A DNA stretch of 64,000 bases from Aaosphaeria pasadenensis (GCA_022813625.1 JAKLMB010000005.1:310001-374000), one strand, 5' to 3'. Shown: positions 11,215 to 22,134, numbered from the stretch's first letter. Numbers and translations: made by a program. The notes: generated from the letters alone by a model not told the origin.

Positions 11215-11987
11215 ATCCATCATTGCCATTCCCGTCTTTCTAAAAAATCCACTCTTGATATGTTTACCAGAATATTATGACTCAGCCCAATATGAAATTA
11301 TCTCGAAGATTGAGTAGCAAATATGTTCAATTATTGATGGCTCAGTAGAAGCTAGAGTTCTCACGGGGCATATGCTCTAGGTACGCAATTTCCGATCATA
11401 CACACATGTTGGGAATGATCTTTACAATACTGATGTTTGTATCTGCGCCTGGCCTGTACCTATTCTTCTTTTGCCTTCGGCATATTCCATCATTCATATC
11501 AACATGGCGTTCTCGAAGCCCATCTACGTTATTTAGCATGCGGCTTTTTGAATGATGTCCTCATATTGCACCATAGCACTGTGTTAGAATCTCATGTCTC
11601 CTTGCATTGACATAACAGAGATTTTAACAAAACTTGAAACTGTGTCACTTACTTTCCTGACTCTAATTTCGAAGGAGGGATTCAACAAATGTCCGATACT
11701 GGAACAGCCAATACTCCAGTACCCTGGTAACGATCCGCCGTCTTGGAACGATTTAAAATTGAGTCATATTACTCCCCAACTCAAGAAGTTATCCATGGCT
11801 CTGGCAACGGGCAGAAGCTTGACTTGGACTTATAAAAGGTGGCTGCTACCGCAATTTTCTACACCTTCATCCATCAGCATTGCTCATTCCTTCCCACTCA
11901 TCAGTACCAGGCCGATACCAATATCATCAACACCGTCATCATTATCACTACCACTAGCATTACCACCAATAAAAACTCAATCGAAGA
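11215..11987. other. Intergenic region
   Basis: No ORF with convincing features. Short frames at 11594-12013 overlap the start of the next gene in other frames. It presumably contains the 3' end of the aldolase gene and the promoter of the orphan ORF. Confidence 0.45.
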
Positions 11988-13100
11988 ATGTCCCGACGAA
12001 ATCAGACAATTGAAGGGCCGACTGCAGCCACCCCACTGCACAAAATTCTTCATAAACTTCGTGAAGATCAAGAACAAGTGCATAATACGTATCTATTCTA
12101 CAGCAATCATCGTCATATAAATGAATTTTCATTTGACGATATCGAAGCCATGCGTGACTTCAGCCTCCAACTCGCCAACGAATTTTGCAACAAGGCGGCC
12201 CCTGTCTACATTCTTAAAGGAAGGCATTCTAGAGAGGCTAAGTGGCTCGAGACCTCTCTGCTACATTACATATACCGCATGTGGTTCCGTCCATACCAAA
12301 GCGAAATCGAGTACGGGCAATTTCTCGTCAAAATCGTATCTCCCACGAGGGACCCTAAGATAGACACGACAAGCTTAAGCGAAGTAGCCGATTTGGCTGC
12401 AGAGCTGAATGAAGCATTCTGCGAAAAGGTCGAACGATGCCAAAATCTAGCCCAGGAGCTGGCTGAACACGACTTTGACAAGCAGTGGGAAAAGCTCGGC
12501 CCAACCAACCGTTGGGACGACCGTTATGACCAAGATATGAGGCAGTCTATTCTCGATCAAGAATTCTTTATCCTGCAACCACTCTTTCATGCTGTTGCTA
12601 TCGCCGTCACTGATACCAATTTCAACCCGGAGCTGCCGATATCGCAGCTTCCCGTGGTCATCACATGTACCGGCATTGAGGATGGCCTGAGCGCTCCCAT
12701 CACATTCGACCCCATTGTCAATAAAATTGAAGAGTTGGACGAAGGCGATGTTAGGGCAGTGAAGACAACACTAGAGACGGCGATCGCCTTCTTGATGTAC
12801 CTGGAACGCCGTGAAACCGAAGCCTTTGGTCTTAGACCCGACCCAGTTACTTCTACCAAAGACCTCGCAAGTGGCTGTATCTTGGATAGGGACGAAATCA
12901 TTGGAAGGGCTAGGCAGCTTGGGTGGTCAGAGGACATGGGCTCATTGGTGGGTCCGAGTTCTCGATGGGTGGACCAGGAGATCTATCCGTCCGAGTTAGG
13001 CATGACCAAGAGATTGATGGCGAATATGAGCTGTTTTGAACAGATAGAAAAACGAGGTATGGTGAGATGCTGGAACGAACGGAGCATGAAAGGCGCATAA
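11988..13100 (+). CDS. Hypothetical protein, 370 residues, single exon
   Basis: An uninterrupted 370-codon frame starts at the ATG at 11988. I do not recognise a family. The protein is hydrophilic, without signal peptide or membrane segment, and rich in charged helical stretches (VADLAAELNEAFCEKVERCQ). Trp and acidic residues are frequent and it ends in MVRCWNERSMKGA. The length and ordinary amino-acid composition argue for a real gene. No intron was found. It sits between the catabolic cluster and a gene-poor stretch, so it could be a lineage-specific orphan. Function unknown. Confidence 0.6.
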   Translation: MSRRNQTIEGPTAATPLHKILHKLREDQEQVHNTYLFYSNHRHINEFSFDDIEAMRDFSLQLANEFCNKAAPVYILKGRHSREAKWLETSLLHYIYRMWFRPYQSEIEYGQFLVKIVSPTRDPKIDTTSLSEVADLAAELNEAFCEKVERCQNLAQELAEHDFDKQWEKLGPTNRWDDRYDQDMRQSILDQEFFILQPLFHAVAIAVTDTNFNPELPISQLPVVITCTGIEDGLSAPITFDPIVNKIEELDEGDVRAVKTTLETAIAFLMYLERRETEAFGLRPDPVTSTKDLASGCILDRDEIIGRARQLGWSEDMGSLVGPSSRWVDQEIYPSELGMTKRLMANMSCFEQIEKRGMVRCWNERSMKGA

Positions 13101-13674
13101 GACACCTCATTAAATCAACAGATCATCATGATCGTTCTAAGTTATGAGTTTTTTTTCATGCGGCAAACTCGCGGCTCGAGGTACTCAAGTACTGCCAAAA
13201 GACATCCCCCTGTCCTATGCGCTGGAGGAGATGATGCTGTGGTGTAGTAGGATAGATGAAGCTGTTCGGAGATCACATGTACAGGGGGAAGGCACAAAGC
13301 AGGGTGTAGATAGATTGAGGCACCATCAACCTACCTCCAGAGGCCTATCGATAGAAGTAAATAACGACTTATCATACCTGTCCACCAGTTGCGAGTCGTA
13401 CCTGTGATGCTCCCTACTATAGAGGCGTCTATACGCGACAATGCTATTGTAGGTACTTTGGGTCTCAAGGAATTGGTAGTAATACAAGAACTAACTGAGC
13501 TTGTACGACTGGTCAGGCGTTGAGGGTAATATAGAAGTGACTTCTATTGACTACAATAGGGTCTTCAATTGAATCCAAGTAGGTATAATTTAGACTTTGT
13601 GTTCAAGGGCTGAGTGAATCACGAACAATCTGTAAATTGATCACATGACGGATCTTCCATTCCCAATACCAATG

Positions 13675-14096
13675 CTATAATCCTAAAAGCCCAGTTCTAA
13701 CCAACCATATTGAGAAGATGTGCAATGTCAATCCTGGAAACAATATGAGCCCTGGGCGACTCCCACCGCGCACCGCCGTAACCGTCATTACACATTCATC
13801 ATTGAAATTAGAACTTCGCGCTCCATGTCTCACAACAAACCCTAGCACTTCCCTATGCCCTCCTGTGACTTCCAACTGCGATACAAATTTCCATGAGCCT
13901 GGATCCTCCGCCGTGTAATGACCCAGCCCCTCAACCCCAAGATTGGAGATTGTGGTACGTGCATCGTGGCTAGATCATGTTCACTTGTACCAAAATTTAC
14001 ATTCAAACTTGGATTACGCACAGGAACAGAGACGCCACTAATGGAGCCAATGCTACCTAAATCTATCAGAACAGTGGCTGACCGAAGATACAACAA
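13675..14096 (-). pseudogene. Possible frameshifted gene remnant, unknown family
   Basis: Two minus-strand frames look protein-like and overlap. The first (from 14096) contains VPVRNPSLNVNFGTSEHDLA. The second contains NLGVEGLGHYTAEDPGSWKF and then REVLGFVVRHGARSSNF. The sense passes from one frame to the other around 13,940-13,980, with a stop just upstream in the second frame and no obvious splice pair. This suggests a one-base shift in a decaying gene, or an intron I could not place. No family recognised. Confidence 0.3.
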
Positions 14097-15263
14097 TCTT
14101 TTGGAAGGATTTCAAGTTACAGTGTTGGCGCAAGGCCTCAGGTCAAGGGCTTAAACTGAGAACAATGTGCCTTTGATTCCAATGCAGCGTGTAATGTTGT
14201 TGTGCAAACGGTACAAAGTTTTGATATCATTCTTCCAGACAACAATAAAGGGGGATTTAGATCATAGATTAGGAGGTGGTTCGATAAATAGGCCGTGCGG
14301 TCAGGGAAAGAAAGCTTAGATGTTGTGTTCGTGTCTGGTGACTGAATGTACGGACGACTATGACTGTAGGGAATGAAATGTCATAGATTTTGATATTAGA
14401 TTTTACACAGTACAACATCCAACGACTTGAAGCACGGAAATATCTACGAGAGATATGAAAGAATGGACCTAGAAGTCCTCAATGTCTTCACTGTCGGGCT
14501 TGGCAGCCAAGTAATTGGTCGGCTATTCGGAAATGAAGCTTCCATGCAATTACATCTGAATGCAAATATCAAGTTGAAGAATGTAAATACAATTATCCTC
14601 TATACCAAAAGTAACTATTCAAGAGTTTACTGTAGCTACTTGTAAGTAGTCTATTAGGTTTGTAGGCCAGCCAGTCAGCCTCATCTCCTTCCTACGCTTT
14701 AGGAACTGTACTTGGCGACTTTGCTTTGATGGCGAGAACAACTTTTGTCAGCTGCAGATATGAAACTTAAAGTATGTAACTAGCGATGTCCGATGCTCTT
14801 CTTGGACCCCGCGAATCGCTTCTGGAAGTGTGTCGCAACTACGGCGTTTGAATTATTCTGCGTGCTGTTGAATGGTAATTGAAGAGTATATAAAGCGCAA
14901 ACTGTCCTAGACATATCGACGAATTATTATCGAAGTCGTGCATGAATACTGTATTATCGCTGATGAATGATGTCACTCGTCTGAAATGGAGGACCACGTT
15001 ATAAGCAACAGACAATCTTAAAATGGACGTTGAACGAGATTCGGTGAGCCGGCAAACGGACAATTATGAAACGGGCCTCGCTATCCAACAGAAAGCTTTC
15101 GCCAAGTGTTGAGCTGAACAAATTACATGTCGTATCACCGCCGCGCGAGGACAGCTGAAACCAATCAGTCGTCCTTCACCCCGCGAAGTAAAACGGACAG
15201 GGCTGAGCGGCTTACGGTCAGACCCTTTTCGGTCATCCTGCGCCCCTGACCCAATACAGATAT

Positions 15264-15269
15264 TATAAA
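15264..15269 (+). promoter_or_regulatory. TATA box of the glucanase gene
   Basis: TATAAA lies about 135 bp before the glucanase ATG, with a CCAAT at 15251. A long pyrimidine-leaning leader follows, as in strongly expressed fungal genes. Confidence 0.5.
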
Positions 15270-15403
15270 CAGCGCGTCACCACCGCTTTCAACACTTTGT
15301 TCCTCCATTTCTACTTCATTCATTCATTCCTTAATAACTAACTACTCAAGTTTCACTTGTCGCTCATTCTTTCGACCTTAAAATCCGATTATTGCGTCAC
15401 AAC

Positions 15404-16628
15404 ATGCGTGTCGCAACCACCCTCGCTCTCGCGGCCAGCTTCGGCGCAACCTTGGCTCAAGAGACCTACCTTGGCTTCAATTCCGGCGCAACTTTTGACG
15501 ACAGCAAAGCGAAAACGCAGGCCGATTTCGAGAAGGAGTTCACGACTGCGAAGAACTTGAAGGGTGCCGTCGGGCAATTTACCAGCGCCCGCTTGTACAC
15601 CAATGTCCAATCTGGAACGGAGGATACGCCGATCGCAGCGTTCCCTGCCGCCATCAAGACTAAAACCAAGCTCCTACTCGGAATCTGGTGCTCGGGAACC
15701 ACTTCAATCGACAAGGAGTTGGAGGTGCTCACCAAGGCTATTGATCAGTATGGAAAGGACTTCACTGACCTAGTTGTCGGCCTTTCGGTTGGCAGCGAAG
15801 ATATGGTAAGCTCTCATATGGCGCACAAATGGTTCCGAGCTCCTAACTAACGAGGTGTTCGACTTATAGTATCGCGTGTCAGAGCCTGGTATCAAAAACA
15901 AGGCCGGCGTTGGCCAGGAAGCAACCATGATCGTTAAGTTCGTCAAGGCTGCCCGATCTAAGTTGAGTGGCACGGCCTTGGGCTCCATTCCCATCGGCCA
16001 TGTCGATACCTGGACTGCATGGACGAACGGTTCCAACAAGGCCGTCATTAACGAGGTCGACTTCATCGGAACCAACCTTTTCCCGTACTACGAGAGCGAC
16101 CGAGGCGACAACGACATCTCCAAGGCCGGCGAGCTCTTTGATAAAGCCATCTCAGCAACGGAGGGCGTAGCAGGCAAAAAGCCAATCTGGATCACCGAGA
16201 CAGGTTGGCCAACCACTGGCCCCACATTTGGAAAGGCCACGGCAACAATGAAGAACGCAGAGTCGTACTGGCAAGACGTAGGCTGCAAGCTATTCGGAAA
16301 GCAGAACACCTGGTGGTATGTCCTGCAGGATTCTAACCCGGACAACGAGGCCAAGTTCGGCATCACCAAGGAATTCAACACCACTCCCCAGTACAACCTC
16401 ACCTGCGCGGCGGAGGTAGCAACCCCTACCAACAGTGGAACTCCAACTTCAACACCAACATCGACGGCAGGTGCTGGCCAGAGCCAGAACGGAACCACCG
16501 AGAACAATGGGAACGGCAATGGAGGAAACGGAGCCCCTGGTGCCGGAAGCATCGCTTCCGTCTCTCTGTTCAACGCTGTCTCGATTGGATTGTCGATTGC
16601 CTTCGCTATGGCAGCTTGGGCCGCTTAG
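15404..16628 (+). CDS. eglC: GPI-anchored glucan endo-1,3-beta-glucosidase, GH17 (eglC-like)
   Basis: Two exons (15404-15805, 15870-16628) give 386 residues. The order is an N-terminal signal peptide (MRVATTLALAASFGATLA), the GH17 barrel starting YLGFNSGATFDD, a Ser/Thr/Gly/Asn-rich linker, and a hydrophobic C-terminal tail after NGAPGAGS that fits GPI-anchor attachment. The likely acid/base Glu is in VGLSVGSED (about 132). The nucleophile Glu is in IWITETGWPT (about 244). Such enzymes cut or remodel beta-1,3-glucan in the cell wall. The sequence agrees closely with what I recall of Aspergillus EglC, for example GSIPIGHVDTWTAWTNGSN. GC-rich third positions suggest high expression. Confidence 0.93.
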
Positions 16629-16913
16629 ACAATGGCGCATTTGGAAAATGATATACCCTGATTATTCAACTTCCCTTTCTTTTGTATGGTTCTTGTAAGA
16701 CTAGATTGCGCAACACGCAGTTTACCAGCCAATGGCAACTCGCGTAGATAGATGCGTACATAGAGGCAATAATTATATGTCTCCTCGCCGAGATATTACA
16801 TATGTCGCTGTATTCTTCACATCACCCTAGTTTTATGTATGTTCTTTAATTCCTGCATTGATTCATCTTCTGTTCTACAGACCTTATCACATTACAATCA
16901 TACAAAGACCCGC

Positions 16914-17674
16914 TCACTCCGTCAAATCAGGCTCGAAATCATACCCAAATACAATAGCGTCGATCCTCTTCCCAGGGTAACTCTTCAACTTTCCGCACTT
17001 CTTCACCTTTCCTATCCTTTCGAAGCCGAGTGAATCCCATATCTTGCAGGACGCAACATTGGTCTCGTAGACCAAATTGAACACCGAATACGTATAACCC
17101 TATCAATCAGTTAGCCCTCTCATTCAAAACCACAACTAGTAGACATGTTGAAGAAAAGCACAAGGATCCAACGTACCAACTTTGGCGCCCACTCCAGATA
17201 CGCCTTCCCCAACAACTTCCCAACCCCGCGATTCCGACTCGCAGCCGTGACGATGAAACCCGCATTACACACGTGACTACTCCTGCCTGGATAATTCGGC
17301 TTGATGTAGAACGTCCCCAAACAGACTTTCTCCCACTCCACATCCTCGGCAGCGTCCATGGCAGTCACGTCCGCCACGTTGGCGTGCTCGCCGAGCAGCA
17401 TGACGGCGGCGAACTTCGCGAACCAGTAGGGTCCGAAGGTGGAGAGCGGGAGAGGCTCGGACATAGGGTAGGTGTCGCCTTTCTCGATTTCGAGGGACAT
17501 TTGAGACCAGAGGTAGTTTATTAGGCGGGGTGGGACTTGCGTGACGGATGTGAAGGGGATGATGGTGGCTTTTGTGGTGCCGTCTTTTAAGGTGACGATA
17601 AGAGGGGTGAGGGCGGGTTGTAGGACCTCCCGTGCGATGGGCGCAGAGGTCGGGTCGTCGAGCATGGCTGGCAT
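16914..17674 (-). CDS. GNAT-family N-acetyltransferase (Mpr1-like)
   Basis: Two exons (17674-17177, 17099-16914) give 227 residues. The GNAT core is seen in CLGTFYIKPNYPGRSSHV (strands 2-4), then FIVTAASRNRGVGKLLGKA, where R-x-R-G-V-G-K forms the acetyl-CoA pyrophosphate loop. It continues in YSVFNLVYETNVASCKIWDS and LGFERIGKVKKCGKL. The second half matches the fungal group that includes yeast Mpr1, which acetylates toxic proline analogues; this narrower assignment is from memory. The first ATG in frame is used. There is no targeting signal. The start region is followed by 0.8 kb of noncoding DNA up to the BTB gene. Confidence 0.88.
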
Positions 17675-18465
17675 TTTGGATGTTTGTTCGCGGTTTGGAT
17701 TGAATGGGTTGGATTAGAGGAGGTCAATTGGGAGAATATATGGCGGTTTTAATGCTATGCTTGTTGTTTGAAGGGCGTGCAGATAGTGGGCCGTAGCGTC
17801 GAACCGGTATCGGAATAGCTTTTTCGGAATGCGTTCCGAGGGCTTCGGAGCTTCGTCTGGCTTCTGCATCACAGTGATGGAGAACGTCAATACAAGAAGT
17901 GCAGCGCTGCGTATCTAGGTTTACTGCAAGTTGACTACGCATGAATGAATTACTTTGGAATGCAGAGAAGTTATGAAATGCTTTGTAGACGCCAACAAAT
18001 TAACAGTTTAAATATAGGAACATGTCAGGACCGCTGAGAGTCAATATCAACCTGTGTTTGATAAAGAGAATCTACACTATTGGTGAGGCTGCTCTCGTTC
18101 ACCGCCCTGATCCCAATGAGTGAACCACCACAGTTCACTATGCCTTGCCTTCATGTGACGGGACTGATCACCCTCACCGTCTGATGGATCTCACTTCTAC
18201 TCTCACCTATTCTCACCTCTACTCTAACTTCTACTCTCACCTCTTCTCACCTCTACTCTCACTTCTACTCTTACTTCTCCTCTTACCTCGACTTTTACTT
18301 CTCCTCTTACCTCGACTTACTTCTACTCTTTCCTTTACCTTCTCTAGAAGTACTAGGGCAACGCCATTTCCGATACATACCTATCCTTCTCTCACCTCCA
18401 CCGTTTCCTCAAAACACACCCCAACAAGCAGCGCAGTGCAAAATTACAATAGCACACCAAAAGCA
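17675..18465. other. Intergenic region between GNAT and BTB genes
   Basis: Divergent promoter region. It includes the pyrimidine tract at 18188-18345, listed separately. No other gene is supported. Confidence 0.45.
18188..18345 (+). repeat. Pyrimidine-rich low-complexity tract
   Basis: About 150 bp of degenerate CTCTCACCT / ACTTCTACT / CTCTTAC units with almost no purines except A. It lies 120-280 bp before the BTB gene start. It may act as a promoter or leader pyrimidine tract. It is also open in the gene frame, giving a Leu-rich possible N-terminal extension from an ATG at 18184. Confidence 0.6.
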
Positions 18466-19731
18466 ATGACTAACAAGATCTTATCCTTCCAGATCAGTCC
18501 AAAAGGTGATCTCGAGGTGAAGAGCACTTACAAAGGCCATGAACAGGCCATCTACACACTCAAGAGAGAGATCATGGTCGCGAAGTCGCAGTACTTCAAA
18601 AATCATCTCCGCTACACCCATCTAGGCGACCAGTCTTCTCCGGGAATCACCTTGGAAGACGACGACCCTGAGGCTTTGAACATCTGGTTCCGCCATTTCC
18701 ACGCAGAAGGCGACGCGGAAAGAAAAGAGTTGCAGCAACCCGACCAACTCTCCGACATATCTGTCAAGACTATCTGGCACCTTGCCTGCGTTGGCGACAA
18801 ATACGACTTTGATGGCGAGGTGCTGGGCGGTTTCTTAAAAAAATGGTACAGGCACCATGTTCGCCTGAGTAACAACAACTCAAACGATGACGAAGAGTTC
18901 CCGTACAACTTTGTCGCATACGTCAAGACACTTCCTTTCCCGTGCCTTGTATTTGACCACGCGGAAGGATTTGCCGAGACCACAAAATGGCTTGCGTACA
19001 ATAGCATAGGGCATATCAGAGAGGTTCGCCCACCTGGGTTCACGTCTAAGTATCATCACTTGTCTCCGAAGGACTTTGTGGGTGAGTATCCCTCTGTTAA
19101 GTCTTATGATCCGTGCGTAATACTGACTTCATCCACAGGCCCCTTGAACGCTGCTCGCGGACGTCTCAAGACTATCCTTGGCCAAGGACTCTGCAACGCC
19201 TCCGACGACATCCTGACCAGAGGTCGCTATGGCTGCACGTGCAAGCAATACCGTGCAGTCGTAGGACAATATCTTGAAGAGCTTTCTCGCGTCAGAGTCT
19301 ATCCACTTGAGAAAAGCGTCCTTTCCAACTCGATCGCACGGATGCTGAAGCTTTTAGACGAGTTCAAACTCGATCCAGCAGAGGCTTGCAGTTTCTGCAC
19401 TAAGCGTTGGGACTTGACTGTCCAAAGTGCTGTTGAGAGGGTCAACGGTTACTTCGACGGTCTGTGTCTCGACTGCATGGACCGGTCGAATTACAACCGA
19501 AAGGACGCTGAGGAAGACTACTGGAAGAAGTCAATGGCTGTCAATGGAAAGTGGGATGAGAACTGCAGAATTAAACATGGGGAACCCACGTGGTACCATT
19601 CCTGGTGTGGGCGGGATGAGCATCGGCAAAAGCTCATGGATATGCGTCGCGTGGACATGGATCCGAGACGGTTTTATCCCAATTATTCCCCTGATGGTTC
19701 CTCCGATGGTTCTTCTGATGATTCTTCTTGA
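18466..19731 (+). CDS. BTB/POZ-like domain protein
   Basis: Start at the ATG at 18466 (MTNKILSFQISPKGD). The first 100 residues resemble fungal BTB domains: a short strand, IYTLKREIMVAKSQYFKNHL, then GITLEDDDPEALNIWFRHFH, as in proteins that use BTB for dimerisation or cullin-3 binding. The second half is Cys-rich (YGCTCKQYRAVV, ACSFCTKRWD, LCLDCMDRSN), possibly zinc-binding. The tail repeats DGSSDGSSDDSS. A canonical 57 bp intron at 19082-19138 (GTGAGT..CACAG) is in frame and has no stop, so spliced (402 aa) and retained (421 aa) forms are both translatable. Function unknown. Confidence 0.78.
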   Translation: MTNKILSFQISPKGDLEVKSTYKGHEQAIYTLKREIMVAKSQYFKNHLRYTHLGDQSSPGITLEDDDPEALNIWFRHFHAEGDAERKELQQPDQLSDISVKTIWHLACVGDKYDFDGEVLGGFLKKWYRHHVRLSNNNSNDDEEFPYNFVAYVKTLPFPCLVFDHAEGFAETTKWLAYNSIGHIREVRPPGFTSKYHHLSPKDFVGEYPSVKSYDPCVILTSSTGPLNAARGRLKTILGQGLCNASDDILTRGRYGCTCKQYRAVVGQYLEELSRVRVYPLEKSVLSNSIARMLKLLDEFKLDPAEACSFCTKRWDLTVQSAVERVNGYFDGLCLDCMDRSNYNRKDAEEDYWKKSMAVNGKWDENCRIKHGEPTWYHSWCGRDEHRQKLMDMRRVDMDPRRFYPNYSPDGSSDGSSDDSS

Positions 19732-20201
19732 AGGTTAGGATGGAGGCTTCCTATGTTATATGTTGAAGGAGGCTGCTAAGTGCTAGTGTTTCTAACAGCT
19801 GCCACCAAACGTCGTTGCGGAAAGCTTTGAACTGCAAACCGTAGGTATCAAATTTGATACCTCACTGTATAATTTAATGTACGGAGTATACCAAGGTGAA
19901 ACAATTGGCAAAAAGCGTTCCCATATCAAATCTTAAAGAGAATTATTGGATCTCATTAGTTGTTATCAATATTCTCGTACGCAAGAAGCATTGCTACAAT
20001 TTGATGCACTAACACGGACCTCTATAGGTAATGCAAGTAGCAATGCGTTATAAATGGACTTGTGAAATCTTCTCTAAGTATCATTGAGATACAGGTTAAT
20101 GCAAAACGCCGTAATAGCCCAGGTCATGTCTGTCATATTCGGGATGGGGAAACGCCTATGGGTGGGCATTCGACCATAGACGATATGCTTGGCTGATCCC
20201 A
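19732..20201. other. Convergent intergenic spacer
   Basis: Lies between the 3' ends of the BTB and GH16 genes. No gene seen. Confidence 0.5.
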
Positions 20202-21470
20202 TTACATGGTCTTGCCCTCCGGAGTGTGGATCCAAACCCGCTCGAATTCTCCCCAACCACCTACAGGCTCCTCGCACATCTTCAAATCGCTGATTACGAA
20301 GTCATAGTAGCCATCTGCTGGCAGCTTGCCCTGGCAGACGTTTCCGCCCATGGCGATGTTGATCAAAATGCGGAACTCTTCCATTCTCCTCGTGCCGGGA
20401 GGAATATTGCCCTTCATAACGGGGCGTCCGTCGATGTACCATATCATGCGACCGCGCCAATCCGGGATACCCTCTTCTTCTATCCAAGCGAATCCCATGG
20501 TGTGTGGCTGTCTGCCCATCTCGGGGAGCTTGGTCTCCAGAACGCGGTGCTTATTCCAATCCTCGCCGTTGAAATGGCCCCAATGTAGGCATGAATGATT
20601 CACAGAGTCTCCGTTCCAGCTCTCGAATATATCAACCTCTCCATCATTCGGCCATTGGAATGGATCCTTTGGAAGCATCCAGAAGGCAGGCCAAATACCT
20701 TCCGCGACTGGTGAGACCACTGTAACTGTCAAGTACCCCTTAGGCCTTGAGAGTGTCTGGTGCGATGTCAAACGCGCACTTGTGTAGCTTCCATTCTGGA
20801 CGAGGGCGCGAACGATCAATCGGTTGTCGTGGTGGAAGGAGTTCGCCGGCGAGTCGACGTAATTTTGTTTTTCGTTGTTACCCCAGCCATGGTCACCGAG
20901 TTCGTGGCGGAAGTGATGGGAGACGGGGGTGGAGGCATCGAAGGACGGTTGCCAATACGGCTGCAATTGCGTTTGCGGAGGTGGAGCTTGAGAGCTCGGT
21001 CGATTGTTAGGGATGGGAGGAGCTCCCGGTCGATTCCCCGGAACGGGAGGAGGTTGTGACTGGGGTTTACTGTTCTGTGGAACTGGAGGAGAGAAAGGTT
21101 GGTTGGGAGGAGGTGAGAAGGCTTGTTGAGGTGGTGGAGAGAAGGCTTGTTGCTGTGGAGGAGGTTGTGAACCCCATTGATTAGGGGGAGGGCCCCATTG
21201 GTTAGGTGGAGGACCTGGAGGAGGACCCCATTGTTGATTCTGAGGAGGTGGAGGGCATTGTTGATATTGATTCGGCGGTGGAGCGTTGTACGACTGCTGT
21301 TGGTAGGGTTGTTGAGGATACGGTTGGTGGTGCTGTTGTTGTTGTCCTGTGTAACCTTGACCTGGGTAGCCTTGGCTTGAGTGGCCTTGTCCTGAACTTG
21401 CTTGGCTCTGTTGAATTTCCTTCAACTTTGCCTTGCCCTTCTCAAGGTACTTATTGAGCATACCAGACAT
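20202..21470 (-). CDS. GH16-domain protein with Pro/Gln-rich N-terminus, no signal peptide
   Basis: Single exon, 422 residues from the ATG at 21470. Residues 1-22 form a charged helix (MSGMLNKYLEKGKAKLKEIQ). Residues 23-175 are low complexity, rich in Gln, Pro, Tyr and Gly, with repeated QAFSPPP and PPNQWGPPP units. The rest is a GH16 jelly roll: SYTSARLTS, GIWPAFWMLP, then DGEVDIFESW. The last carries the E-x-D-x-x-E catalytic signature (Glu about 278 and 283), and IWYIDGRPV and MGGNVCQG follow. GH16 enzymes hydrolyse or transfer beta-glucans and are normally secreted. Here no signal peptide precedes the domain, so the protein is predicted to be cytosolic or exported unconventionally. The frame is open further upstream, but without an in-frame ATG. 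Confidence 0.88.
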   Translation of the reverse strand: MSGMLNKYLEKGKAKLKEIQQSQASSGQGHSSQGYPGQGYTGQQQQHHQPYPQQPYQQQSYNAPPPNQYQQCPPPPQNQQWGPPPGPPPNQWGPPPNQWGSQPPPQQQAFSPPPQQAFSPPPNQPFSPPVPQNSKPQSQPPPVPGNRPGAPPIPNNRPSSQAPPPQTQLQPYWQPSFDASTPVSHHFRHELGDHGWGNNEKQNYVDSPANSFHHDNRLIVRALVQNGSYTSARLTSHQTLSRPKGYLTVTVVSPVAEGIWPAFWMLPKDPFQWPNDGEVDIFESWNGDSVNHSCLHWGHFNGEDWNKHRVLETKLPEMGRQPHTMGFAWIEEEGIPDWRGRMIWYIDGRPVMKGNIPPGTRRMEEFRILINIAMGGNVCQGKLPADGYYDFVISDLKMCEEPVGGWGEFERVWIHTPEGKTM

Positions 21471-22134
21471 GGTGGGCGAATTGGTGATGGGTGAGGAATG
21501 CGGAGAGTGGGGAAATAGAAGCCGAATTGTGGCTGGTACCTCACAGCAATTGGGCTTCTGTGGCGTCCATGTGCCAAGACCGATGACGAAGGGCCGAAGA
21601 CGATGACGTTGTTGATTCAGTATGCAATTTACGCCTGCCATACCACAACATACGCATTCCTTCTGTCCATTCACCCCAATTCACTCATTCCACCCAATCC
21701 CCATCCTCCTATCTACCCGTACACAGTAATGTGCAGGTACTCCGCACTCCGTACCCGACAAACAAATAAGCAAAGCGGGAGCTAAAATCAAGATCGAGGT
21801 ATTCTACCAAGGCTACGTCACTCCTCCCTACAGCCACCTCATTCAACCGCCCAATCATTCGTGCCCATTCGCGATCTGCGATTGGGGGATGTGATCCAGA
21901 CAAACAAAGCCCTGGTTTTGCGCATCTTGTACTCGGAATATCCAGTGAGGTAGTAGCGACATCATCCTTATCCTCACTCTGTTGCCGGCTAACTTCATAA
22001 AGCCACCTCGCCCATTTCTTGACACTCCGTCCTACCACTACTACACGCGAGCACTACTGACGCTTCCTCACATCTAACAACACACACCACGCACTCTCGA
22101 ATAAACACAGAACACTCACCTATAAACCTCAACC
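21471..22134. other. Divergent promoter region, GH16 gene and small membrane-protein gene
   Basis: 664 bp without a supported gene. The leader before 22135 is rich in CA and CT runs. Confidence 0.45.

Larger units (their letters stand above)
13101..15403. other. Gene-poor 2.3 kb with a possible decayed gene
   Basis: No intact gene. A minus-strand coding-like stretch at 13675-14096 is listed separately. The small frame at 13144-13407 (87 codons) has no recognisable feature. The last 200 bp are the promoter of the glucanase. Confidence 0.4.

Noticed and set aside
13144..13407. 87-codon frame after the orphan ORF
   Set aside because: No motif and no continuity with the orphan protein in any splice arrangement I tried.
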